The notes under the pieces: model-generated
Seen by the model: only the letters and a program-made list of their open reading frames with translations
Databases searched by the model: none
What the model was told of the DNA's origin: nothing
Source of the DNA: CAIQPV01 sp963719855
Lineage (GTDB): Bacteria > Pseudomonadota > Gammaproteobacteria > Burkholderiales > Gallionellaceae
DNA length: 64,000 nucleotides
NCBI GenBank assembly: GCA_963719855.1
Contig: CAVRDK010000008.1
Location: 131,085 to 195,084 of the forward strand
Reading direction: 5' to 3'
Made by a program: the position numbers and the translations under genes
In this document: positions 8,463 through 16,035 of the stretch, piece after piece
Layout: each line of letters starts with the position of its first letter
Position numbering within the stretch: the stretch's first letter is position 1

Positions 8463-9835
8463 GTTCGTGCTCGCGCAGGTTTACTAAATAACGGTGCATC
8501 ATCGCGCAACAATAGTTCGGGGCTGGTAAACGGCGCCAACTTCTCAAGAAAATCGATTGCTTCCATCAGCGGTGCATTCTTGAAAAAGCGCGCATAAGGC
8601 ACTTCCATCCATATCCTGTCTGCATAGGAATAAAGTTCGTACGGGGTGTCACCGAAACCGTCATTGTTGCGGTCAAATCCCTGGTAGTCGTCCCAGTAGT
8701 TGCCGCGCCACAGGTTGCCGCGTGCGTTGCCCCCGGCAGCTACAGCCATATTGTTGATATTGCCCTCAAAAGTGTTACCGGTCACTTCGTAGCCTTCCAG
8801 ACCGCTATTGAAACTGATGGCGATACCGTTGTAGGCGATGCGATTGTTCTTCAAAATGATCTTGGTGTTGGGCTGGAAGGGAGACAGGTCAGCGGATAAC
8901 CCCACGGCGTTGTAAATGATCTCATTGTTCTCTAAAAGCGTGGAGCTTGACTCCTTGAAGCCGATGCCCATGCCGGAGGGGCCATTGGAATGAGAAATCA
9001 CGCTATTGCGTATCGTGGTGTTCGCGGTATACATCAAAAAGATGCCGACGGCATTGTCGTAAAAGCGATTGCCTTCAATCACGTTATTGTTGGCGAACAT
9101 GAAATGTAGCGAATAGCGGCTGCGCGCACCATAATTGTTGAGAAAATAATTGCCGTTGGAATACCACGCCACCATGTCGCGCGAATCGGTCACGGTGTTT
9201 CCTTCGATGCGGTTATTCATGCTGTACCACAGGCGCAATCCGTCGCCGCGTACCCCCAGTTCGGCCACCTTGGAACGGATACGGTTGCCGCGCACGACAT
9301 TGTTATTCGACTGCCTGAGGTCGATACCGAACAGACAATTGTCGATAACCAGATTCTCGACGGTGTTGTTGTTGCCTCGCACATTGAGACAGGCGTCTTC
9401 GGTATCGTGCGACGACCCGGAACCGGTCAGGTGCAATCCGCCCACCACGGCACCGTTGGTTTCCAGAACGAACACCGTTCCCTTGTCGCCGCCGTCTATG
9501 GTCACTTGGTCGCCGCCGTCGATTATCAGTTTCTTGGTCAGATGCACCGGGCCGGCATAGAGTCCGGGCTTGGGGCGCAAGATGGAACCCTCTGGGGCTG
9601 CATCCACCAGCGCCTGAAACGGGGCGAGGTGATGAATACGCTTATCGCGCAGATAAAGCGGCACCAGTTGCTCGGGGGCGCTTACTTCCACGCGCGGCGC
9701 AGTACTCATGTCCACGCTATGTCCGGCGGTCTCAATTGCGGAATCGTCGTCATCGCGGGAAGCAGCCATCCCCACTCCCAGCCATACGGCCAAGAGCAGC
9801 GGAGCAATTGCGACCACCCGCCCGATCCGGCTCAT
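8459..9835 (-). CDS. nosD: NosD, periplasmic copper-site maturation protein
   Basis: Right-handed beta-helix protein of the periplasm, required with NosFY for assembly of the tetranuclear CuZ site. The 458-aa product has an N-terminal Sec-like signal, then from about residue 120 onward many short N-rich beta-helix turns (GNNNTVENLVIDNCLFGIDL, NNNVVRGNRI, NNRIEGNTV), the CASH/NosD repeat. The end carries GNYWDDYQGFDRNNDGFGD, a hallmark of NosD. It sits 6 bases after nosB and overlaps nosG. Confidence 0.95.
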   Translation of the reverse strand: MSRIGRVVAIAPLLLAVWLGVGMAASRDDDDSAIETAGHSVDMSTAPRVEVSAPEQLVPLYLRDKRIHHLAPFQALVDAAPEGSILRPKPGLYAGPVHLTKKLIIDGGDQVTIDGGDKGTVFVLETNGAVVGGLHLTGSGSSHDTEDACLNVRGNNNTVENLVIDNCLFGIDLRQSNNNVVRGNRIRSKVAELGVRGDGLRLWYSMNNRIEGNTVTDSRDMVAWYSNGNYFLNNYGARSRYSLHFMFANNNVIEGNRFYDNAVGIFLMYTANTTIRNSVISHSNGPSGMGIGFKESSSTLLENNEIIYNAVGLSADLSPFQPNTKIILKNNRIAYNGIAISFNSGLEGYEVTGNTFEGNINNMAVAAGGNARGNLWRGNYWDDYQGFDRNNDGFGDTPYELYSYADRIWMEVPYARFFKNAPLMEAIDFLEKLAPFTSPELLLRDDAPLFSKPARART

Positions 9836-9841
9836 GGCGTT

Positions 9842-10816
9842 CTATTCCTGCTCGCGCATCTGCTTGCGACGAATCAGCAGCGCCAGTAATGAAGCTACCG
9901 ATGAACCCATCAACAGTGCGTAACCGTAATAGGGATAAGAGTAAGTGCTGAATTGCGCCACCTTGCCCTCGCCGAAAACCGTCGGCATGAAGGGCTTGAC
10001 CGTAAACGCTCCCCAAGGGTGCAGATTGTGCCCGAAGAACCACAACCAGCCCGCATAATCCAGCACGAAGAAAATCGGAAGCAGAGCGGGAACCAAAACC
10101 AGCAACAAAGTAAAATTACGAATTCTCCAGACGCCCAGCATGACGATCACCATCGCCGCGATCAACCCGGCTATGGCCACCTTGGTCGCGAGTATCAGAT
10201 TGGCCGTCCAGCGCATTAGCACTTCTGGCTGGTTGAAGAAGGTGCTCGCTTCATGATAGTAATGCTTAGAGAAAACATCCAGTTGCCCCATGATGATCTG
10301 GTCGGTTACCATCCAGACGGCAACTGCCGCAAAGCCCGCGCCCAAGATCGCCAATTGATGCTTGCGCTCGGTCGACATGAAAGCCAGCATCATCACGGCA
10401 AGAAAACCGAAGATGAACTTCGATAAGCGAAGCTCCACCGGAGAACCGGTATCGATCGGATACATTCCCACATAGTGGTTGATGGTGTTCATTTCATGGA
10501 CGCAATCGAGGCCTTGGGCCTCCTTGTTCATATCCTTGTTCTTGTCCAGAATCGGATTGAAGCGTTCGCTGTCTTCACCCATGTCGGACTGCATGGTTTC
10601 GCGGCCCAAACGGGTATTCGCGCCTGCCGCTTCACAGCCGTTGAATACGCCGTTGAAATGGAAATGGATTTTAATGCCATCCGGAAAGACTTCCTTGGGG
10701 TAATTCGGCGCCGTCAGGGACACCCACCAAATCGGCGAAAAATAGGCTGCAATCATCAGCACCAACGCAAGCATCGTCAGTCCTCTGACCATTACATTTT
10801 GCTTTTGAATATTCAT
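9842..10816 (-). CDS. nosB: NosB, membrane protein of clade II nos clusters
   Basis: Polytopic membrane protein found only with clade II (Sec-type) NosZ; its biochemical role is not established. The 324-aa protein has one N-terminal membrane segment, a periplasmic loop (PNYPKEVFPDGIKIHFHFNG, then NTINHYVGMYPI) and several C-terminal segments. The loop with FPDGIKI and the HYVGM motif fits NosB as I know it. It begins the nosBDGHFLY run, about 195 bases after the di-haem cytochrome gene. Confidence 0.85.
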   Translation of the reverse strand: MNIQKQNVMVRGLTMLALVLMIAAYFSPIWWVSLTAPNYPKEVFPDGIKIHFHFNGVFNGCEAAGANTRLGRETMQSDMGEDSERFNPILDKNKDMNKEAQGLDCVHEMNTINHYVGMYPIDTGSPVELRLSKFIFGFLAVMMLAFMSTERKHQLAILGAGFAAVAVWMVTDQIIMGQLDVFSKHYYHEASTFFNQPEVLMRWTANLILATKVAIAGLIAAMVIVMLGVWRIRNFTLLLVLVPALLPIFFVLDYAGWLWFFGHNLHPWGAFTVKPFMPTVFGEGKVAQFSTYSYPYYGYALLMGSSVASLLALLIRRKQMREQE

Positions 10817-10949
10817 TTTTTGATCATACCAGTGTTACGCAAATTGGCTCAACGTTCGATTTGAGTGCACACGCTCGCTTGAGTTCAAAGTTTCGCCCAC
10901 ATAATAGTAACTATAGTAACTTTAGCAAGTACCCTATATTGCCAGACAT

Positions 10950-10984
10950 AAAGAGTTGCAGCCAATAATGCGCTGCAACTCTTT
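10950..10984. other. 12-bp inverted repeat downstream of the di-haem cytochrome gene
   Basis: AAAGAGTTGCAG and CTGCAACTCTTT flank an 11-base loop, 28 bases after the cytochrome stop on the minus strand. There is no clear U-tract, so it is a weak terminator candidate or an mRNA-stabilising stem separating the cytochrome genes from nosB. Confidence 0.55.
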
Positions 10985-11011
10985 ACCTGCCAACGTTACC
11001 GGGATTCGGGA

Positions 11012-11728
11012 TTATTTTTTCGGTTTGCACATGGAACCGGGCATGGATAAGCTAGACATATATTCCACCACTGCGTCAAGTTCACGATCGGTGTATTTCT
11101 TCACGATTTTCACCATGTCCGGGTTGGCGTTGCGGCGCTTGCCGTCGCGAATATTGGTAACTTGGCGCAACAAATACTTGTAATGCTGGCCGGCGAGTAC
11201 CGGGTAGAATTTCTTGCCATCACCCTCGCCATTCTTGCCGTGGCAAGTCACACATTCCTTGGCGAAGAGATCGGCACCCTGCTTCAGCAAAGCAGCATCA
11301 CCAGTGCCCTTGCCATGATCTAATGGAATACACAAGGATTGGATATATTTGGCCACGTCAGCCAACTCCTGGGCATCGCTTAGTGTCACGGCAAACGGGT
11401 ACATGGTCGGGTTGTCGCGCAGGCCGCCACGAATGTCGGCGATCTGCTTGATGATCACGGTGGCGTGCTGACCGGCCAGTTGCGGGAACGTCCCGTCGGG
11501 GCGCCCGGCTCCGCTCGGCAGATGGCAGGCTCCGCAGACTTCATAAGCTTCCTTGCCGCGAGTGACGTCACCTTTTAGCTTCAGCGCCTCGATCTTTTCG
11601 CCTTCCTGGGCGTTCCACACATAACCCTTTTCCTCGATGCCAGCCTTTTTCGGGGGGGTAGGGTCAGCAAAAACCGGAGCGGCAATAAACGCCGCCATTG
11701 AGATCGCAACGATTAAAGTCTTTTTCAT
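11012..11728 (-). CDS. periplasmic di-haem cytochrome c (c4-like)
   Basis: Likely electron carrier to NosZ or another periplasmic reductase. From ATG 11728, which has the ribosome site GAGGAAGAGG before it, the protein is 238 aa with a Sec signal (MKKTLIVAISMAAFIAAPVFA). Two haem c motifs are present, CGACH near residue 66 and CVTCH near 160, each followed by a proline/methionine-containing c4-type half (QLAGQH... and VLAGQH...). The two halves look duplicated. Its own FNR-type box lies 141 bases upstream. It occupies the place of the NosC cytochromes of other clade II clusters but is not obviously NosC1 or NosC2. Confidence 0.85.
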   Translation of the reverse strand: MKKTLIVAISMAAFIAAPVFADPTPPKKAGIEEKGYVWNAQEGEKIEALKLKGDVTRGKEAYEVCGACHLPSGAGRPDGTFPQLAGQHATVIIKQIADIRGGLRDNPTMYPFAVTLSDAQELADVAKYIQSLCIPLDHGKGTGDAALLKQGADLFAKECVTCHGKNGEGDGKKFYPVLAGQHYKYLLRQVTNIRDGKRRNANPDMVKIVKKYTDRELDAVVEYMSSLSMPGSMCKPKK

Positions 11729-11868
11729 TCGATTTACCTCTTCCTCAAAAATTTTGAATATTATTTTCGTAGCTGATACAAATAGCCAAGACATGGGTAC
11801 CATGCATTTCCCCCGCTCGGTTGCTTCAGCATTGGACGCATTTTACCCACTGTTGCCAACATGCCGCA

Positions 11869-11882
11869 TTGATTCAAATCAA
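11869..11882. promoter_or_regulatory. FNR/DNR-type box upstream of the di-haem cytochrome
   Basis: TTGATTCAAATCAA, a perfect TTGAT-N4-ATCAA palindrome, lies between the two cytochrome genes, 141 bases before the di-haem cytochrome start and inside the mRNA path from nosZ. It suggests a separate anoxia- or NO-controlled promoter for the downstream cytochrome and nosBDGHFLY genes. Confidence 0.8.
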
Positions 11883-11920
11883 TCCAAACTAAATCACTCA
11901 GCCTTTATCTTCTAGGTTCA

Positions 11921-12238
11921 TTACGGCTTCAGACTGGAAACATACTCAGCGATATCCTTGATTTCCTCATCGGTCACGATAACCATCACGCCCTGCATGG
12001 CTGCGGCATTGCCATTGGCACGCTTGCCGCTCTTGATGTCGGTCATCTGTCTCAAGATGTAAGCCTTATTCTGACCGGCAATCTTCGGATAATCCGGCAT
12101 CAGAGGAGTTTTACCGTCCTTGCCATGGCAGGCGGTGCAGGTTTTTTCGGCAAACAACTTGGCGCCATCGCCTGCATTCGCCACGCCGCTTACCGAAGCT
12201 GTCAGGATTAATGCTATTAACAGGGTTGATACTTTCAT
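11921..12238 (-). CDS. small monohaem cytochrome c (c553/c5-like)
   Basis: Soluble periplasmic electron carrier, placed directly after nosZ. The start at 12238 follows a good ribosome site (AAGGAGATTG) and gives 105 aa with a Sec signal ending at about VANA. The single haem motif is CTACH near residue 34; the likely distal ligand is one of the methionines in AAMQGVM. YILRQMTDIKSGKR resembles the corresponding segment of the neighbouring di-haem cytochrome (YLLRQVTNIRDGKR), so the two are related. Donor to NosZ is an inference from position. Confidence 0.85.
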   Translation of the reverse strand: MKVSTLLIALILTASVSGVANAGDGAKLFAEKTCTACHGKDGKTPLMPDYPKIAGQNKAYILRQMTDIKSGKRANGNAAAMQGVMVIVTDEEIKDIAEYVSSLKP

Positions 12239-12290
12239 ACACAATCTCCTTAAAATAAATCTGCCCAATCTGAGACAAAAAAAGTATTTC

Positions 12291-12319
12291 AAAAAAACGG
12301 GGGGCCTGTAAGGCCCCCC
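12291..12319 (-). terminator. intrinsic terminator after nosZ
   Basis: On the minus strand GGGGGGCCT-TAC-AGGCCCCCC forms a 9-bp GC stem with a 3-base loop, followed by a run of seven T. It lies 30 bases after the nosZ stop and before the monohaem cytochrome gene. Most nosZ transcripts should end here, giving nosZ higher expression than the maturation genes. Confidence 0.9.
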
Positions 12320-12348
12320 CGTAATTCAAAGCCATTTGCTATCTTAGT

Positions 12349-14649
12349 TTATTTTCCAACCTTATGCGCGTTGTGCTGTTCCAGGTAAGTTTTGGCACGC
12401 AGACCGAGGTCGGCGGTTTTTACCTGGTACTGCCAAACCTGCTCCGCCCACAAGGTAGCATTCGTCCAATCTCCCTTCTTGGCGGCTTCCTCGTGCTTGG
12501 CTTTGGCCGCAGGCGCCTTGCCCAGTTGGTCAAACGCGTCATTGACCATCTCCACTACATCCGGGAAGTCTTTGTAGTTGACGCTGGTGATGTAAGCTAC
12601 CACAGAGTCGATAATCGCCTGGGTATCGGCAATCTTCTTCAACTCCTTGTCGTAGTCAGCCTTGGTGTAGTTTGTCTTCTGATCTGCTTTAGCCTTGACT
12701 TCCTTGTAGCCCTTCGGCTTGACCAGCAGATAACCTTCCATCTCCAAGTGCAGCGCGGAGCAGAACTCGGTGCAGTAATACGGATAAACGCCTTCCTTAT
12801 CTGCCTTGAACTTCACAGATATGGTCTTGCCCGGCTCGATTGACGCATGCACGTTGTACTCGCTCACCGCAAAGCCGTGGGTTTCATCCTCGGCGCGCTC
12901 AAGGTTGGTCAGGTAGATGGTGACTTCATCACCCACGTTCACCTCGATGGTTTCCGGCGTGATATGCGAACGTATCAGGGTGCCGAATACTTCAACTTTG
13001 TTACCCTTGCGTACGATCCTCTCTTCGCCTGCATGCGCCATGCCCGGGCTGGGCTTGTCGGTGCGGCTATTGGTACCCACTTTGTAACGCACGGCCGGCT
13101 TCAGTTTGGAGGCTTCAATGGCAACTGCGTAGTGCGGCTCGCCCAACGGAAACGGCATGTCATACAACAACTGCATTTTGTCGCCGGAAATATCGATCAA
13201 CTGGTGGTTTTGCGGATGCAGCGGACCCACCGGATTAAAACGATCAATCGCCAGTTTATTCAATGCAACCAAGTAATGGCCCTTCGGATGCTCAGTGTCA
13301 CCTTCCATGGTCATCAAATGGCCGATGTTGTATTGCACGTTGATTTTGTCCAGTACCTTGCCTTCGCAGTAGTTGTACTTGACAACCTGAGAATCCACGT
13401 AGAGAGATGTGTAGGCGATACAGGGCTTGGAGTCAAACTGGGTATGCAGCGGCCCCAGACCCAGCGCGATTTGCTTGTCCAACGCGTCCTGCATGGCGAT
13501 CACGGGAATGCCGTAGGGATCCTTGCCTTCGAACTTGCCAGCCTTGATCGCCGCCATGATCTTCTCGAAGCTGAATATGGAAACATGATTATCCAGCTTG
13601 CCGGCCACAATAATGAACTTGCCGTCAGGCGTTACGTCCGCCCCGTGTGGACTCTTCGGTTCCGGAACCAGGAACAGGATACCTTCCTTGATTGCGGTAG
13701 CCATCATGATCACGTCCATGCCGTTGATCTTCGTGGTCTTGCCTTGAGCAAATAGTTCCGCCGCCCTCTTCCAGTTGATCACGTGCAGATAGTCGGTATC
13801 TTTCGCGGAGCAACCTGCCTCGTAAGGAGGACGGCCTTTCTCGATACCGCCAACATAACGTTCGGCACAGAAGGAGTTGGTGAACGACCAGCCGTCGCTC
13901 GGCCCCTTACCGGCATCGCTTAGATCCTGGCTGTATGGCGGCAGTTCGATAGCGAAGGATTTCTTCACATCAATTAGGCCAGCCTTGCGGTCAAATTTCC
14001 AGTAGACCACACCGCCACGGTATTTTTCGTTGAATTGCTCGAGAGGAACAAACTTCTCGTTCTCAAGCGGTGCGGGATATTGTGCGGTATCGATCACGTA
14101 GTCGGTATTCGGGGTGACAAAACAGCAGCCATGCTCCGATTTGAAAAGCGGGTTGACCACGATCTGCTTGGTTTCAAAATCGCGCAGATCGATCACCGCT
14201 ACGCGGGGATGAGCCTTGTCGTTGATGAACAGGAACTGTCCGTCAGTGTCGCCGTTGGTTTCGGAAATTGCCGGGTGGTGCGTATCGCCAAAGGTGATTT
14301 CCTTGCCATTGATTTTGCCCTCATCCAGCACTTTCTTCGATTCCTCGTCGAAGCCGTAGCCCTGCCACGGTTCCGGGGTAAACACACCGATGTATTTCAG
14401 GATGCGCATGGACGGAATGCCGTACACGATCACCTGGCCACTTTGTCCACCGGAACTGAATACGTCGAATTCGTCGCGCTTGCCGGTCGGAACATAAGTT
14501 TTGGCCGCAGCCATCAAATCCTGCTGCGACAAACCACGCGTTTTCATCACATCTTGCAACGATTCCTCAGACCAGGCACTGGCCGCCGCTGCAAGCCCGA
14601 TCCCCGCTGCGATAATCAGCGTGGCTGCTCGTTTACTGAAAAGTTTCAT
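12349..14649 (-). CDS. nosZ: clade II (Sec-type) nitrous oxide reductase NosZ
   Basis: Periplasmic multicopper enzyme reducing N2O to N2. The 766-aa protein begins with a Sec signal (MKLFSKRAATLIIAAGIGLA), with no twin-arginine motif, the mark of clade II. CuZ ligand regions: DTHHPAIS near residue 122, EHGCCFV near 168, SPHGADVTPDGKF near 327 and further His in the propeller. The CuA domain has PYYCTEFCSALHLEMEGY near 660, with both Cys, His and Met ligands. Unlike the Wolinella enzyme there is no C-terminal CxxCH haem domain. It heads the cluster, has a perfect FNR-type box and paired palindromes upstream, and a terminator behind. Confidence 0.97.
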   Translation of the reverse strand: MKLFSKRAATLIIAAGIGLAAAASAWSEESLQDVMKTRGLSQQDLMAAAKTYVPTGKRDEFDVFSSGGQSGQVIVYGIPSMRILKYIGVFTPEPWQGYGFDEESKKVLDEGKINGKEITFGDTHHPAISETNGDTDGQFLFINDKAHPRVAVIDLRDFETKQIVVNPLFKSEHGCCFVTPNTDYVIDTAQYPAPLENEKFVPLEQFNEKYRGGVVYWKFDRKAGLIDVKKSFAIELPPYSQDLSDAGKGPSDGWSFTNSFCAERYVGGIEKGRPPYEAGCSAKDTDYLHVINWKRAAELFAQGKTTKINGMDVIMMATAIKEGILFLVPEPKSPHGADVTPDGKFIIVAGKLDNHVSIFSFEKIMAAIKAGKFEGKDPYGIPVIAMQDALDKQIALGLGPLHTQFDSKPCIAYTSLYVDSQVVKYNYCEGKVLDKINVQYNIGHLMTMEGDTEHPKGHYLVALNKLAIDRFNPVGPLHPQNHQLIDISGDKMQLLYDMPFPLGEPHYAVAIEASKLKPAVRYKVGTNSRTDKPSPGMAHAGEERIVRKGNKVEVFGTLIRSHITPETIEVNVGDEVTIYLTNLERAEDETHGFAVSEYNVHASIEPGKTISVKFKADKEGVYPYYCTEFCSALHLEMEGYLLVKPKGYKEVKAKADQKTNYTKADYDKELKKIADTQAIIDSVVAYITSVNYKDFPDVVEMVNDAFDQLGKAPAAKAKHEEAAKKGDWTNATLWAEQVWQYQVKTADLGLRAKTYLEQHNAHKVGK

Positions 14650-14713
14650 AACACCCCCCTATCAACCCTAAAATTAAAAAACGCTTCGCTCGTGAACCAT
14701 GCAACACAAAAAC

Positions 14714-14734
14714 GGTGCGACGATTTGTCACACC
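14714..14734. promoter_or_regulatory. palindrome 1 in the nosZ leader
   Basis: A 21-base imperfect palindrome (GGTGCGAC...GTCACACC) lies 65 bases upstream of the nosZ start. An almost identical site lies 53 bases further upstream. It could be a regulator-binding site or an RNA hairpin in the 5' leader. The consensus of the two sites is GGTGYGRCRA-TTTGYCACACC in two halves. Confidence 0.55.
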
Positions 14735-14766
14735 CTTACTCTAAAAATTTTGCAGCAACAATATGT

Positions 14767-14787
14767 GGTGCGGCAATTTGCCACACC
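14767..14787. promoter_or_regulatory. palindrome 2 upstream of nosZ
   Basis: A second 21-base palindrome (GGTGCGGC...GCCACACC), 53 bases (about five helical turns) from palindrome 1. If the FNR-type box at 14803-14816 activates from the usual -41.5 position, transcription would start near 14768. This site would then cover the promoter core and palindrome 1 would lie in the leader. Confidence 0.55.
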
Positions 14788-14802
14788 CCACTTTAAAAAG
14801 CA

Positions 14803-14816
14803 TTGATCTAAATCAA
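14803..14816. promoter_or_regulatory. perfect FNR/DNR-type box upstream of nosZ
   Basis: TTGATCTAAATCAA fits TTGAT-N4-ATCAA exactly. It lies 154 bases before the nosZ start and 263 bases after the end of the Crp/FNR-family gene, which is therefore the obvious candidate regulator. No gene is seen between 14817 and 15078; a short minus-strand frame there has no recognisable features. Confidence 0.88.
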
Positions 14817-15078
14817 GGAGAATATTTATTTTGCATAACTGCCGGCTCCGAGCCTCTCATCTTCATGGTGAGCAGAAACTCGCCGCGAAAGATAGGTTTG
14901 CGCCTGTTATTAAAGCAGTTCGACAATTTGTATCTGGATTGATCATCTCGAACAAGCTGACACCATAGGTTGCACATTTCACTTGTGGCACAGGCTTTAG
15001 TGGAATACTGAACGTCTTGCCGTACGCCGGAATCGGTCGTGTTGATTTCGTGCTGACTGGTCTGCATTTTTCCGGAAC

Positions 15079-15780
15079 TTACAGATTCAGGGAAATCATC
15101 CCGTCAGCGACTCGCCGCAAGGAAGCCACATTCTTCAGTACGATGGAATCCTTGATACAGTCTATCATTCCCTCGTTGCGGAGCTTGGCAATGATGCGCG
15201 AGAAAGTTTCCGGTGTTAAACCGAGGCGGGACGCGATCAATTTCTTGGGGGTATTGAATCGGATCACGCAAACGATACCGTACAGGCTGTCATTTTCCTT
15301 GATCAGGTATTGGGTGACGCGCTGGATGGCACTCTGCAAGCTGAGGTTTCCGATCTCGTCGATCAGGTTCTGCTGGCGGTGACTCATCAATGTCATCATG
15401 CGCAAACACAGCCCTGTGTTAGCATGTAGCTGATTGATAAATGATTTTGAGTCAAAAGCAATCAGATAGGTCGGTTCGAGAGTAACGGCGTGTGCAGAAT
15501 ATTGCCCGACAAACATAGCATCTACACCGAGCAACTGTTTGGGGCCAATCAGTTCCAGAACTCTTTCTGTTCCATTCGGAGCCGCATGGAACAGTTTAAT
15601 CATGCCATCAAAAACGACATCGAAATGGTGGCAATAATCCCCTTGTGAAAACAGCATGTCGCCTGCGGAATGCTTGACCAATCTGGAATGTTCGGCTACC
15701 AGATTGAATTCGGCATCGTTGAGTTTATCGAACAAATATATGTGACGAATTTTATCAAGATGAGAATTCAGCAATGTCAT
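15079..15780 (-). CDS. Crp/FNR-family transcription regulator (DNR/NNR-like)
   Basis: Likely activator of the nos genes and of other FNR-type boxes in the window. The 233-aa protein has an N-terminal cyclic-nucleotide-type beta-roll (LFDKLNDAEFNLVAE; AGDMLFSQGD near 40; ERVLELIGPKQLLG near 70), a long dimer helix, and a C-terminal helix-turn-helix KKLIASRLGLTPETFSRIIA near 180. The E-x2-S-R recognition helix fits TTGAT half-sites. The N-terminal cysteine cluster of oxygen-sensing FNR is absent, so it more likely belongs to the haem/NO-sensing DNR/NNR or Dnr-like branch (inference). Confidence 0.85.
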   Translation of the reverse strand: MTLLNSHLDKIRHIYLFDKLNDAEFNLVAEHSRLVKHSAGDMLFSQGDYCHHFDVVFDGMIKLFHAAPNGTERVLELIGPKQLLGVDAMFVGQYSAHAVTLEPTYLIAFDSKSFINQLHANTGLCLRMMTLMSHRQQNLIDEIGNLSLQSAIQRVTQYLIKENDSLYGIVCVIRFNTPKKLIASRLGLTPETFSRIIAKLRNEGMIDCIKDSIVLKNVASLRRVADGMISLNL

Positions 15781-15879
15781 GATGGGGCTGCCAGCTATTT
15801 CGATGAAAGCATCCTACGCGTTCCCTGCATCAATTAATATCAGCGATATGCTGAATTTGCACGTGGGAAATACTGCCAT

Positions 15880-15911
15880 AAAAACGAAAAAGGGTAGGAC
15901 AATTCCTACCC
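15880..15911 (-). terminator. intrinsic terminator of the P-type ATPase gene
   Basis: On the minus strand GGGTAGGA-ATTG-TCCTACCC is followed by TTTTTCGTTTTT. It lies about 120 bases downstream of the ATPase stop and upstream of the regulator gene. Confidence 0.85.
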
Positions 15912-16035
15912 TTGCAGGGAACCCAATCAGGGCTTATCCCTTAATCAATATTGCGTTCCGCCTAGAGTCAGTCTCGGCCTGTTTGACCATCCACTGCGGT
16001 CTTCTGCTCATATAGTTCATGGTTCACTTGGTGAC

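Noticed and set aside
12847..13755. 302-codon open frame antisense to nosZ
   Set aside because: It is the complement of highly conserved NosZ codons, shows no recognisable domain, and has no ribosome site; a shadow of GC-biased coding sequence.
14813..15067. 84-codon minus-strand frame between the regulator and nosZ
   Set aside because: It overlaps the FNR-type box, lacks a ribosome site and has no protein-like pattern.
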